A DNA stretch of 40,300 nt from positions 1 through 40,300 of the forward strand of contig JABANP010000483.1 in the NCBI GenBank assembly GCA_013115135.1. Direction: 5' to 3'. The notes beneath the pieces are model-generated. The model was not told the DNA's origin and ran no database searches. It worked only from the letters and a program-made list of their open reading frames with translations. A program made the translations under genes and the position numbers. This stretch comes from Perkinsus olseni. Its lineage: Eukaryota > Perkinsozoa > Perkinsida > Perkinsidae. Below, one piece after another: positions 26,587 through 36,015 of the stretch. The stretch's first letter is position 1; each line of letters starts with the position of its first letter.

Positions 26587-28051
26587 GTCGTAGACAGCGA
26601 TAACACTTCAGTCCGGATAGGTCACGGCCCATATTGACGTGATGTAGAGATGAGCCTTCACCATCCGTCGTGTAGTCGTCATCGGCACGTTCCACAGAGT
26701 GAATGAAGTCTTCACGTTTACGGTAGGGCTGTCGTTGCCAGGGTCGTCGATCATTAGGACTATAACGTCGACCGTAGCTTCCCTGTGAACCGTCTCGACG
26801 TGATGTACCATCGCGCTCCCCGTCGTCCTTGCGGTCGGGGGCATTAGTCATACGTCGGTGCTGACGTAGGACCACCTCCTTGAACTCAGCGTAGCTCACT
26901 TCCTTGTCGTCCAAGTGGTCGTTCACACGGAGCCGTAGTTCGTTGTTGTTCAAGCCGTTGTAGAGCTTCCACTTGAGTTTGTACTCCAGAACCGGGGACC
27001 CCAAGTGGTAAAGCTCGGTGCTCAAGTCTTCCAGATGTTCAACAAAGTCGTAGACAGAACCCTTGCCTTGAGCGCAGTTGTTGAAGGTGCGCTCTGTCTT
27101 GTGTAGGTGTTCATCAGTGTCGAACGTCTTCCGTAGCTGTTTGATGATCTTCTTAACTTGTCGTTCATAGGCTTGATAACAACGTGTAGGAGGTATCATA
27201 CCGCCAGTTACTTCCTTCCATACCTTAGCCGACGTGTACCTCTTCAGCCAAAGGTAACGTACAACGTCAGGGTGGCCTTCAGTCTCGTGGTGCATCTGCG
27301 CGACCCAAGTCGTACCAGAACGGTCGTCTTTAGCGCCCTCGAAGTTCTTCTCAGGCTTGAGGGTACGGATCACGTTCTGCATGGTGTCGAAGTCCTTCAC
27401 CGTGATGGGGTTTTGGCAACGACGATGGCCGCATCCGTAGCACCGATCAGTAGTTGTCATACCACGTTGGGGAGGTACGTAGTACGCGCCAGAGGTTAGA
27501 CCAGATCCTCTTGGTAGTCGTCCATGAGTACGTTGACGTCTGCGTGGTTCCTCGGAAGAATCACTTGAAGAGGATCTTGATCTTCTGGGTCTTCTTCCCT
27601 TACGGTAGTAGCTTCCAGCTGAACTTCCGTCGTCCGACTCATATTGGCGTCGTTGAGGTCGTCGACGAGAGCCACCTCCTCTCTGACTGGAGTGGAGGGT
27701 GTCTTCCGATAGAGCGTCATCTTCTTCTTGAATTCTGCGACGTCCTTGGGGGTGATAGTCAGCCGGAATGTAGACTGGTTGTGGTGGGTGTTGAACACGG
27801 AAGGGTTCACGACCGAGGGGGAAGGGTCCGTAAACCTGACCAGGGTCGTTGTTGAGGGGGTTGTCGTGATATACTTGTGGAGGAGGTCCATGCGGAACAG
27901 GCTGGTCTGACGGCCTCGCGGGGTCCAGAAGTAGTGGCCTCCTGAGCACAGCTGGCGGAACGACGTTGGAGTCGGTGTTGATACCAATGGAGGCGCCAGA
28001 GCCAGCACCAATGCCGTTGTTATTGTCGTTGTTGTTGGGGTTAGCAGGCAT
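26447..28051 (-). CDS. BEL-A Gag with zinc knuckles (third knuckle truncated)
   Basis: The best start is the ATG at 28049-28051, giving 534 residues. The N-terminal ~200 residues are Asn/Pro/Ser/Arg-rich, with an RGGGSRRRPQRRQ block. A CYGCGHRRC motif opens the conserved Gag core (DFDTMQNVIRTLKP, HPDVVRYLWLKRYTS), which matches BEL-B closely. Two CCHC knuckles follow: CYRCLRRGHSAKEC and CRICGNPRHTADAC. A third begins CYRCD and then hits a TAA stop, whereas BEL-B has a complete third knuckle and reads on. Gag should package element RNA into cytoplasmic particles (established for the family). Confidence 0.85.
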   Translation of the reverse strand: MPANPNNNDNNNGIGAGSGASIGINTDSNVVPPAVLRRPLLLDPARPSDQPVPHGPPPQVYHDNPLNNDPGQVYGPFPLGREPFRVQHPPQPVYIPADYHPQGRRRIQEEDDALSEDTLHSSQRGGGSRRRPQRRQYESDDGSSAGSYYRKGRRPRRSRSSSSDSSEEPRRRQRTHGRLPRGSGLTSGAYYVPPQRGMTTTDRCYGCGHRRCQNPITVKDFDTMQNVIRTLKPEKNFEGAKDDRSGTTWVAQMHHETEGHPDVVRYLWLKRYTSAKVWKEVTGGMIPPTRCYQAYERQVKKIIKQLRKTFDTDEHLHKTERTFNNCAQGKGSVYDFVEHLEDLSTELYHLGSPVLEYKLKWKLYNGLNNNELRLRVNDHLDDKEVSYAEFKEVVLRQHRRMTNAPDRKDDGERDGTSRRDGSQGSYGRRYSPNDRRPWQRQPYRKREDFIHSVERADDDYTTDGEGSSLHHVNMGRDLSGLKCYRCLRRGHSAKECSQDQPADLATRCRICGNPRHTADACRIKSDRLHCYRCD

Positions 28052-28156
28052 ACAGATAGGAGAGTGCGAATATAACAAATCGCTGGTATTGATTACCACG
28101 TATTGGTTCCAACCAATGCCAATCTCCTCTTGAATTGACGTTATAACTCAAACGTC

Positions 28157-28166
28157 TATATATAAA
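28157..28166 (-). promoter_or_regulatory. TATA-like element upstream of BEL-A Gag
   Basis: On the minus strand the sequence reads TTTATATATA, 106 bp upstream of the Gag ATG, where an LTR promoter would be expected. It is assigned only by position and composition. Confidence 0.35.
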
Positions 28167-28170
28167 GTGA

Positions 28171-28680
28171 ATAAGTCGTCAAATAGACGTAGTTGACTAC
28201 TCACTATACCACCATAGAGGGTCTTCGTCATAAGACTAACCATGAGGTACAGGGTCACTCTTCTAGTAGTCATAGATATAGAGTAACCTGGGTCATATGA
28301 TACGTTAGCGTAGGAGATAAGTTGAATCACGTATCGCCAGACCGTAGGGGCTTGGAATAGGTAACGAATAGCCCGCACTTAGCCACCGATGACGCAGCAG
28401 GTATGAGACTAGACGTTACGTGACATCCACCATGTTGATGCTGAAGTCGTCAGGGAGAATGTCGATGAAGTTGGCACTCTGAAGAGTACCAGTGGGAACC
28501 ATCCCGGGCGGACATAGCAGCCGTTAGGCGACCATACCATCGGAACCCACGTTCGTGTACGTCAGGTAGTGGCGTACACAGTAGATGCAGTTGAAGTAGA
28601 ACCCCCGGTTTATAGTAGTTGATGTGGTTGTGGCCACGTACCGTGGTAGAGGTTCTGAACATACCATAGGAGCAACTTCT
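28171..28680. other. Junction between BEL-B and BEL-A
   Basis: About 510 bp separate the stop of BEL-B from the TATA-like element of BEL-A. No integrase remnant is recognisable in any minus frame. Short minus frames at 28450-28662 and 28610-28798 are overlapping and without motifs. The integrase of BEL-B is therefore deleted or was never joined here, and this segment could contain the breakpoint or a degraded 5' LTR of BEL-A. Confidence 0.4.
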
Positions 28681-31600
28681 TCAACCGCGGACGGGATGTG
28701 GTAGACGTCTCACCATAGCCCGTAGAGGTGACATGAGGTCGGATCCACCTTGTTGAAAACCGAACGGTCCCGTGTGACCGTCGTTGAAGGCCACACAAAC
28801 CGTCAAAATGTCAACATCGTCAGGGGGTGAGTCTTCTTCAGTCATCTGCTCAGGAGTAGATGTCCCTTCAACGTGTAGTTGCTCTTCACTAGTGTCTCCA
28901 GGAGTAGGTGTCGCCCATGCAAGAGGGGAGTTGAACGCCGTAGAAGAGGATGAAGGATCTTCTTGTTCTTGTTCGGCCTCTAGTCCATCATGGGCCGTCA
29001 ACTCTAGTCGCTGGTCGTCAGGCAGTGGATCAACATCTGGCAGATCTATGCCATCCGTGTTGATGACTGCGACCGTAGCACTAGGCGTATCAGGAGTAGT
29101 CACATCTTCTTCAAACTCCTCTGGTTGGCACCGGTAGTCGTATACCACTTTGGTGGTAGTCATGGAGTTCAACACTGCAGAGGGGTCAATGACTTCACCA
29201 GAGGTTCTTGCCCGAGATATACTATCAGCGTAGTTGAGTGCGGAAGGGACGTGTAGTATGATGACGTCGAGCTCCTTACAGAGCTTTCGCACTTCAACTA
29301 GTCTTCTTCTCTCGACAGCAGGTAGCCTCTTGTCGTTAGCAGGACGGCGAAGTCGGTAGATAGTGATTTCACTATCACAGAGTAGTCGCACCTGCCTTGG
29401 CTGGAGGACTGGAGCTAGTGGATCCAGTGGAGCTTGGTAGGGCTTGTAGTAGGTTGGCACAGGAAGGTAGGGCGACATCATCCTGAGTAGTTGAAGGCCT
29501 CTGTAGAGAGCGACTAGCTCCTTGCGAGGGATAGTCCACGCCGTCTGGCTCTTCGGGAACACACCACCACGACTGAGTAGTCTAGTGGAGATCGTCGTAT
29601 TGTCTGTACAGCGTATGTCTACGCCCCAGAGGTCAGTAGACGCATCCGTACAGACTAGTAGTGGCTGTTCTCGGACATTGACATGCCGAGGGACTCCCTG
29701 GGTAGTGACGGCTTGACACTCCTTCACCCAATCGCCGAGGTCGTTGGCCACGTTAGTATCAACAGGGTCGGACCACGACTTGTAGTTCTCACAAATACGT
29801 CTCCATATTAGTCTACCCTTCAGGTCATACTCTATGAAAATCCCAAGTGGGTCATAGAGAGAAGCTAGTGCCGAACAAGCTTCACGTTTAGTAGTCACTC
29901 GACCAGGTAGAGAGCCAGAGTAGACCACGAAAAGAAGCTCACCACGGTAGTGGTACCCTAGTAGAGACCTGGCACTAGTATCTTCTGTAGTTGTTTGGGA
30001 CCACGATCTCAAATTCTTGATCGCATCCACCTTGAATCCGTGTCCACCTAGAAGATGTAGTGAGAAGTCGTTAGCCTGAGTGGCTATCTCGGGAGTATCA
30101 CCGCCGTTGAACAAGTCATCCACGTATTTGAGTAGTACCAGCTCCTTGGGAATATGAGGCCCAAGGCGAATGTAGTCGAAGGCCTCTGGAGAGGGTAGTA
30201 GTAGAACCTTCTCCAAGTCTTCGTCATTATACAAGTGGGGGTCGATTAGTGGACTCATAGTAAGACTGGCACCGACACCCTGTAGTGTTTCTGCTTCCTC
30301 CGTGACATCGTGAGTACAACATTCAAGAAAGTTGGGGGCACTAGTCGTGCCGAAGGACACACTGCTCCAGAGAACAGTGTAGTCACCAATACAAGTGTAG
30401 TTGGTGTAGGCCAAGTCGTAGAGGGAAGCCTTCATTTGACAAAAGGCCTTACTTATATCGGAAGCCACGAAGTAGCGAAAGCCCCTCAGTTGTAGTAGGG
30501 TGCCTTGTAAGTCGTTCTGAGTTCGGCCGCCACGTAGTAGGTACTTGTTCAGTACTCTGTAGTCTAGCACAATTCTGCACGGGGTAGTAGGGTGATTATC
30601 CCTAAATACCGTGTGTGCAGGGGTATAGTGCTTGGGCTTCATTACCGTAGTACCCTCGTAGTGAGTGCCCTTAGTGAGCCTATCCCAAGCTTGCTGGCAT
30701 TGGTCAAAAGAAGGACCCTTATTGTAGTTGTCCAGGGCGTTGTTCTGCACTATAGTACAGAACCCACGATCGAGATAGGTCTTCAGAGCTTGTTGAAAGG
30801 CTTCGACTCGAGCGGTCGTCAGTCGTTTAGTAGACCGAGCACCACGAGCGGCTGCTTGACGGTAGTTCATTGGTGGTCTACTAGAGTCCTTCCACGAGGC
30901 ACGTACGACCGGTCTTCCGAGTGGGGTAGTCTCATCATAAGCCCACTCGCGTCGTAGTGCTTCCCATGGAGGCAGATTGTCTTCATCACATAGTTGGTCT
31001 TCTTCGTCGCCCGAGTCATCGTCGTCATAGTTGGCCACGGTGGTATCAGACAAGCCGTAGCTAGTAGTATCCGATACACCGTAACCATTTTTGGGGGGTA
31101 GTGAACCTTTGATCTCCGCTGTAGTAATCTGATGAACGGAGATAGTACTGGTTCTGTTCCTCCCGTGGTTACATGGGCCTTGGCCACGAATCAATGAGCG
31201 ATCATTGATTGTAGTAGTATCGGTATCAGGGTACAATACCGGGAACCAAGGCGTAGTGGGCGACAACGTGAATCCGTTGTAGTGAAAGGTGTCACATCGC
31301 TCTTGCAGGCATAGTTGGTTGATATACTTGATCTTGTAGTTGGTGAGGTAGTCGTCTTGGTCTTTAGTGTCTTCCAACGGTGGATCTTCTTCCGCAAAGT
31401 GGAAGGGCTTCTCGGCCTCACAGGGCTTGTCATAGTTGGTCTCGATGTTGTAACCATCAGGTCCTAGTATGATGCATGTCCGCAGTAGTGACATTGTCGG
31501 ACAACCAAGAATAACTGGTGTAGTTAGTGAGACCGTAGTGACTAGGAAGGTGTCAACCTGGGTATTACTGGGAGTAGAGACCCGAAGCCGAACCGTCCCG

Positions 31601-34011
31601 ATAGTACTCAAATGACCACCGTTAGCGGCGCTTAGTGAGTTGGGTATATTAGTCTCGAGGACAGCATCTGGGGCTACGTAGTTGAGGCAGTCGGCAGTGA
31701 TTAGTGAGACGTCCGCCCCGGTGTCATAGATGGCAATGACCTCAGTGTCCTCAATAGTGACATACCCAGTCATCATGCCTTCACGATGTCGTACACGAGG
31801 ATCCGGGGTAGAAGGCCGGTCTCGCGTGCGACGTAGTGTATGGCAATGATAGTCCTCCGAAGGTGCGGCGTCGTCAAGGAAAGTAGCATGGACGTTAGTA
31901 TTAGCTCTAGTCCTCGCCGGTGTGCGAGACTGTGCCGCTCTCGTAGTTGGTGTTGGCAACCTACGAGGTGGGTCATTAGTGCCCCTCGCAGTAGTTGGTA
32001 GTTTAGCGCCGCATACATAAGCCAGATGCCCCGGGTGATTGCACCGATGGCAGACAATCCTCTCGGTGTTTACACGGCAGGCATCAGTAGTGTGGTTGGG
32101 GTTGCCGCAGATCTTACAGCGATCGGCTAGTTCTGCGGGAGTAGTCTCCTCACAGTTCTTGGCCGAATGCCCGTCCTGATGGCAACGAAAGCAGGTGAAA
32201 CCAGTGGCGTCGTTCTTGATGGCTAGTAGATGTTGTATCGAGTAGTCATCGTCATAGAGCTCGTCTCCGTCGACAAAGTTGACAGATCGAGCTTGTTGTG
32301 GGCGAGACCTCTGAGGACTAGTCGAGCTCCTCGGTGTGTAGTCAGTGTGGGAAACCCGTCTACCACGGGACTCGATCGATGAGTCCCTAGGTCTAAACTG
32401 ATTAGGCCGACCTTGACCCTTGGGATAGTAAGGAGCCGAAGACTTAGTCGCATCCTTAGTCTCATAATCGACGCCATAGTAGTTGGTCAGCTGCTTGTGA
32501 TGGAGTAAGACACGGTCTCTGAACTGCTCAAAAGACATGTCGTCGTTCATGAGGTCCACGTCTAGTCTCTGTCGTAGTAGCATAGATCTCAGACCCTTGT
32601 GGAGTCTTAGTTTGAGATCACGATATGGAACAGGGGAGCCGAGAGCATATAGTTCAGAGGCCATAGTCTCCAATCTCTGTATGAACTTGTAGACGGTACC
32701 ACCTTCTTGAACACAGTGGGCCAGATCATCACTAGTGCGTTGAACATGGCCGAGAGTGTCGTAGTGATACCTCAGCCGTTCAAGTAGTTGTTGTAGTTGG
32801 CGGACGTAAGAACGGTGGCACCTAGTGGGAGGTTGTATCCCATCAGTCAGGACACTCCACACGTACGAAGTAGTGTAGCGCTTAAGCCACAAATATCGTA
32901 CGACATCTGGATGACCTTCCGTTTCCGTGTACATAGTTTCAATGAAACTAGTACCGGAGCGGTTGTCTTCACAACCCTTGAAGATAGTCCTAGGCTTAAG
33001 ACTATCGACCACACGCTCCGCCGAGTCGTAGTCCTTGATGGAGACTGGGGCAGAACAAGCGTAGTTGCTGCATCCCTCGCACCAACCGTAGTGGGCCATT
33101 CCCCTCTTACGAGGAACGTAGAAGGGGCTTGGGGACGCTGCAGGCTGTAGTGGTCCAACCGGGGGATAGCCTTCAGCGTGATGTGGGGGTACACCAGACT
33201 GTGAATACATGTAGTTGGCATGATCCTGGCGTAGTTGAGGTTGGCCACGTTGGTATGGTTGATGCTTAGTCGGGTCCCCGGAAGGGGATCTTGGATAGTT
33301 ATTGCTTAGTTCATACTCCACAGGATAGTAGTTGTATTGTTGCCCGTGGGGTTGGTGATGAACTTGGTCAGTTGGATGCTGTTGTGGGCGTCCAGGCACA
33401 TAGTATGATGGAGACAACTGAGGGGCACCAAATGCACGGTAGCCGTTGTTGATCTCCAAAGGTATGTAGTGTGGTGGTACATAGTGCGGTGGAGGTGGTG
33501 GTAGTAGCTGAGCTCGGTGATCAGTGGGCACCGGATGTTGGCCACGTTGGTGTATGTTCCTCGGCCACTCGTCAGCCAAAGCCATATCACCATCACCGCG
33601 TGTAGTAGGCACGCCACCATGTAATGGAGCAGGAGCGTTAATCCTTAGTGGAGGCACCGATGTAGGATTCCCCTCAACGTTCTCGATGTGCAGTCCCTGA
33701 GGAACTGAGTGGTGTTGGGCAGCAGACAGATTAGGTTGGCGTAGTGCAGGAGGTAGACCACGACTAGTTCGGCTGCCATCGGCCTCGTCCTCGGTAGTGC
33801 GGAGAGTAGGCGGTTGCCTTCCACTAGTAGCATTAGTGGGAAGGACTAGTGGGGGGTGAACAACAACGTCGTCAATAGTAGGGTCGCCACCAGCAGGTGG
33901 CGGGCGTTGTTCACCTTGCTGCTCCTGTAGTCCGCCTTGTAGTGGGGTCAAACCATCTCCAAGGCGAAGGTTGGGATTGTTCTGGGGGTCAGCGTGACGA
34001 GAGTAGTCCAT
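28681..34011 (-). CDS. BEL-B Gag-protease-RT-RNase H polyprotein, 1776 codons, no integrase
   Basis: The ATG at 34009-34011 opens an uninterrupted frame. Residues 1-310 are Pro/Gln/His-rich low complexity. The Gag core starts with CEGCSNYAC, with DYDSAERVVDSLKP and HPDVVRYLWLKRYT following. Three CCHC knuckles lie near 610-690 (CFRCHQDGHSAKNC, CKICGNPNHTTDAC, CHRCNHPGHLAYVC). The protease has IYDTGADVSLI at ~762. The RT has ASDISKAFCQMKA and YVDDLFNGG at ~1295. RNase H has CTDASTDLWGVD at ~1453 and LNYADSISRA at ~1600. After RNase H about 150 acidic/Ser-rich residues end at a stop with no integrase finger or DDE core. Single-frame Gag-Pol is common in BEL/Pao. The element could move only with integrase supplied in trans. 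Confidence 0.93.
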   Translation of the reverse strand: MDYSRHADPQNNPNLRLGDGLTPLQGGLQEQQGEQRPPPAGGDPTIDDVVVHPPLVLPTNATSGRQPPTLRTTEDEADGSRTSRGLPPALRQPNLSAAQHHSVPQGLHIENVEGNPTSVPPLRINAPAPLHGGVPTTRGDGDMALADEWPRNIHQRGQHPVPTDHRAQLLPPPPPHYVPPHYIPLEINNGYRAFGAPQLSPSYYVPGRPQQHPTDQVHHQPHGQQYNYYPVEYELSNNYPRSPSGDPTKHQPYQRGQPQLRQDHANYMYSQSGVPPHHAEGYPPVGPLQPAASPSPFYVPRKRGMAHYGWCEGCSNYACSAPVSIKDYDSAERVVDSLKPRTIFKGCEDNRSGTSFIETMYTETEGHPDVVRYLWLKRYTTSYVWSVLTDGIQPPTRCHRSYVRQLQQLLERLRYHYDTLGHVQRTSDDLAHCVQEGGTVYKFIQRLETMASELYALGSPVPYRDLKLRLHKGLRSMLLRQRLDVDLMNDDMSFEQFRDRVLLHHKQLTNYYGVDYETKDATKSSAPYYPKGQGRPNQFRPRDSSIESRGRRVSHTDYTPRSSTSPQRSRPQQARSVNFVDGDELYDDDYSIQHLLAIKNDATGFTCFRCHQDGHSAKNCEETTPAELADRCKICGNPNHTTDACRVNTERIVCHRCNHPGHLAYVCGAKLPTTARGTNDPPRRLPTPTTRAAQSRTPARTRANTNVHATFLDDAAPSEDYHCHTLRRTRDRPSTPDPRVRHREGMMTGYVTIEDTEVIAIYDTGADVSLITADCLNYVAPDAVLETNIPNSLSAANGGHLSTIGTVRLRVSTPSNTQVDTFLVTTVSLTTPVILGCPTMSLLRTCIILGPDGYNIETNYDKPCEAEKPFHFAEEDPPLEDTKDQDDYLTNYKIKYINQLCLQERCDTFHYNGFTLSPTTPWFPVLYPDTDTTTINDRSLIRGQGPCNHGRNRTSTISVHQITTAEIKGSLPPKNGYGVSDTTSYGLSDTTVANYDDDDSGDEEDQLCDEDNLPPWEALRREWAYDETTPLGRPVVRASWKDSSRPPMNYRQAAARGARSTKRLTTARVEAFQQALKTYLDRGFCTIVQNNALDNYNKGPSFDQCQQAWDRLTKGTHYEGTTVMKPKHYTPAHTVFRDNHPTTPCRIVLDYRVLNKYLLRGGRTQNDLQGTLLQLRGFRYFVASDISKAFCQMKASLYDLAYTNYTCIGDYTVLWSSVSFGTTSAPNFLECCTHDVTEEAETLQGVGASLTMSPLIDPHLYNDEDLEKVLLLPSPEAFDYIRLGPHIPKELVLLKYVDDLFNGGDTPEIATQANDFSLHLLGGHGFKVDAIKNLRSWSQTTTEDTSARSLLGYHYRGELLFVVYSGSLPGRVTTKREACSALASLYDPLGIFIEYDLKGRLIWRRICENYKSWSDPVDTNVANDLGDWVKECQAVTTQGVPRHVNVREQPLLVCTDASTDLWGVDIRCTDNTTISTRLLSRGGVFPKSQTAWTIPRKELVALYRGLQLLRMMSPYLPVPTYYKPYQAPLDPLAPVLQPRQVRLLCDSEITIYRLRRPANDKRLPAVERRRLVEVRKLCKELDVIILHVPSALNYADSISRARTSGEVIDPSAVLNSMTTTKVVYDYRCQPEEFEEDVTTPDTPSATVAVINTDGIDLPDVDPLPDDQRLELTAHDGLEAEQEQEDPSSSSTAFNSPLAWATPTPGDTSEEQLHVEGTSTPEQMTEEDSPPDDVDILTVCVAFNDGHTGPFGFQQGGSDLMSPLRAMVRRLPHPVRG

Positions 34012-34163
34012 AGTGTAGACTCAGGAAGTCGCTGATAAAGTCGTTCTGCAATCCCTTTACGCAACAAGGAGATGGTAGAGAAACCATAGAAAGTAGAAGC
34101 ACCAGGGATAAGACCAAGGCCTAGTCCGCTGGTGACTGGATCGTGGTTTTACGCACTCACCAG

Positions 34164-34173
34164 GTTTTAAATA
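34164..34173 (-). promoter_or_regulatory. TATA-like element upstream of BEL-B
   Basis: The minus strand reads TATTTAAAAC about 150 bp before the polyprotein ATG and just downstream (minus sense) of the hairpin array. This is where an LTR promoter is expected. Assigned by position only. Confidence 0.35.
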
Positions 34174-34199
34174 GCACTACAGGCATGGGTCCGGCCGAG

Positions 34200-34510
34200 T
34201 AGTGACTAACAAGTAGTAGAACCACAAGTTAGATTTGCAAGCTCAACAGCATAGTTGGTTACCCAACCATGACTGCCTAGTAGCGCCGGCTACTAAACAG
34301 ATTTGCAAGCTCATCAGCACTATCAGATCAGGAAAGGGCCTTCACTGATAGTGACTGACTAGTAGCGCCGGCTACAAGCCAGATTCACAACCTCAGTAGT
34401 ATTGCAGTGTGCGAACAAGTTCGCAGAGGCTGCAATAACTGACTAGTACCGCTTCTAGTCAGGTTTTCGCTGTGCTGAACATAAAATTGATAACCTGGCT
34501 GTCGTAGTGG
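34200..34510 (-). repeat. Array of ~85-bp units: constant core plus variable hairpin
   Basis: A constant segment, ACTGACTAGTAGCGCCGGC followed by TAC, recurs near 34270, 34353 and in shortened form at 34438. It is followed by AGATTTGCAAGCTCA or a close variant (34230, 34299, 34381). Between them lie three different hairpins: CATAGTTGG/CCAACCATG (34250-34271), CACTATCAG/CTGATAGTG (34318-34353), and TATTGCAG plus TGCGAAC with GTTCGCA plus CTGCAATA (34400-34437). The stem sequences differ but pairing is kept. The array sits upstream of BEL-B Gag, in the presumed LTR or leader. Confidence 0.75.
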
Positions 34511-34539
34511 AGGTTCTCCTATTGGTGTAGCGAAGTTCC

Positions 34540-34690
34540 CTTTGCCTCGGGCGCTAGTAACCGGCGACGTCTCCGAAAGTTTTCGGAATCACTAGTGAGG
34601 GCCAGCAACAGATAGCTCACTAGTGACCCAAGGGTAGGCAATGCCTACTAGGCATTGACTGCCACCTGGGCTCTCCCCAGTGTTTACGTA
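34540..34690. repeat. Cluster of short palindromes upstream of BEL-B
   Basis: CCGAAAGTTTTCGG (~34573), TCACTAGTGAG with CTCACTAGTGA (34588 and 34616) and GTAGGCAATGCCTAC (34634) are all perfect or near-perfect inverted repeats within 150 bp. Together with the neighbouring array they make this one of the most symmetric stretches of the window. Confidence 0.6.
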
Positions 34691-34699
34691 CCCTTAGTA

Positions 34700-36015
34700 C
34701 CTGGCTTGTTGTGAATGTGATTAATTGATTAGTCACTAGTGGAAACTTCACGTGCCAGACCTCAAACAATAGTGGTTATCTACATCAACTTAATGCTTAA
34801 TCATCTCAGCTGTCACTTCTCTTCTCGAAATAGTCAGCCAAGTGATAGTGAATATAAACATAAATGGTACCATATAGTATAACATAGTGGACTGTGAATA
34901 GTATAGTGAACTGGGGGCCTCTGTCAAATCCAAGAACTGGGCCACGGCCAAAAACCAAGGCCAAAGGGTATATCTCCGGAAGGCTAGTGGGGGTGTTGTG
35001 AATTCGTAGTAGGACCATCAAGATAAATCAGATATCTCGACCACGTTGTAGCGTCCCATCACATAGCCTAGTCGAAGCCCAACATACCGGTAGTCAAAAC
35101 CAAGAACTAACGTTCGCTGTCAAATACCAAGAACGGGAACGTCACCGGTAGTTGAGGAAGTACATCAGTAGTAGAATGGTGTTTTACCGATGCCTGATAT
35201 CTAGTTAAGCAAGGTAATGGCGAACGTGATTGGCGCGGTAAAATGTGGTAGCTCGCGCCCAAGGGTCTTGTGCGCGCCTCGGCCAGCAGAGCGCGCCGTA
35301 AATCGATTGCGCTATGACGTGCTCGACAAGATAGGCTTGCCGTTGGCTCACGTGTTAGTCTACGCTTGTCTAGAAAAGACGTCCACGTCTCTTGTCTACG
35401 CTTGTCTACACCTGTCTGGCGTTTTTCCTCTGTGAGCTAGCTCTCGAGCGGTTGACTGGTAGGGAGCCACGGCTTGTAGCCCCCCTTTTTCGCTTCGCCC
35501 CCCCCCCCCCCGACTTTCTCTCATCGGTTCGACCCTCCTTCGTTGCGTCGCTCTTCACCCTCTGACCGCTCAGGATCCCCTTCTCGCCCCTCCGATCCGA
35601 GGCATGGTAACCAGAAGGCTACGAGTCGACGTATCAAGCCTGCCTGTCCACGAGTCGGAGGGCGACCGAAGTCTCCCGTTCTGCACGAATTTCAACATGA
35701 AACCTTCAAGGCTAACCGGCGCCTTGCCCTCTGCGGCTCTCTCTCACGTTCTGGCCCCTAGCGGCCTTCCTCTGCCCTCCGTGGCTTCGATAGTCCCTAG
35801 TCGACTTATTACTCGCCGACCAGCCCTCTGCGGCTGTGGTACCACTCCGTGGTCAGTTTAAGATACCTGGAGTTCCCATGACGGAATGTACACTGATTAA
35901 GACTTGTTCCTGCTCAACAAGTTTGTTGCCGAGTTAATCAATTGGGCCAATCATGGTCGCACTATACTTTTGTCAGTTAAGTGGATCTTCGAAGGGTCAC
36001 CCTTCCTCCCCGCGC
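34700..36015. other. Region between BEL-B and the DIRS-like element
   Basis: No gene supported. CCAAGAAC preceded by GTCAAA recurs at about 34926, 35094 and 35117, and ACCGGTAGT occurs twice (35086, 35143). A poly-C run of 14 lies at 35498-35511, a possible assembly weak point. Open frames at 35543-35861 have no recognisable motif. The 5' end of the DIRS-like element should lie here. Confidence 0.35.

Larger units (their letters stand above)
20615..28170 (-). mobile_element. BEL/Pao-type retrotransposon A (Gag, PR, RT, RNase H, IN)
   Basis: The element reads right to left: Gag (28051-26447), protease (to 25195) and RT-RNase H-integrase (to 20681). Domain order with integrase after RNase H, the YVDD RT motif and the zinc-knuckle Gag fit BEL/Pao. 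A TATA-like sequence lies at 28157-28166, 106 bp upstream of the Gag ATG. Gag, protease and RT are in three different frames, and the two switches look like mutations rather than programmed sites (see findings). LTRs could not be matched by eye. Confidence 0.85.
28681..34700 (-). mobile_element. BEL/Pao-type retrotransposon B, lacking integrase
   Basis: One long frame encodes Gag to RNase H, preceded (minus sense) by a ~700-bp palindrome-rich leader/LTR-like region with a TATA-like TATTTAAAAC at 34164-34173, about 150 bp upstream of the ATG. It is a diverged relative of BEL-A, with obvious alignment throughout but many substitutions. No integrase follows RNase H. Confidence 0.8.

Noticed and set aside
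34200..34510. CRISPR array
   Set aside because: Repeats are ~45 bp with palindromic inserts, only about three units, inside a eukaryotic retrotransposon; no cas genes.
35217..35861. Three short plus ORFs before the DIRS-like element
   Set aside because: Low-complexity Arg/Ser/Pro products in overlapping frames without motifs.
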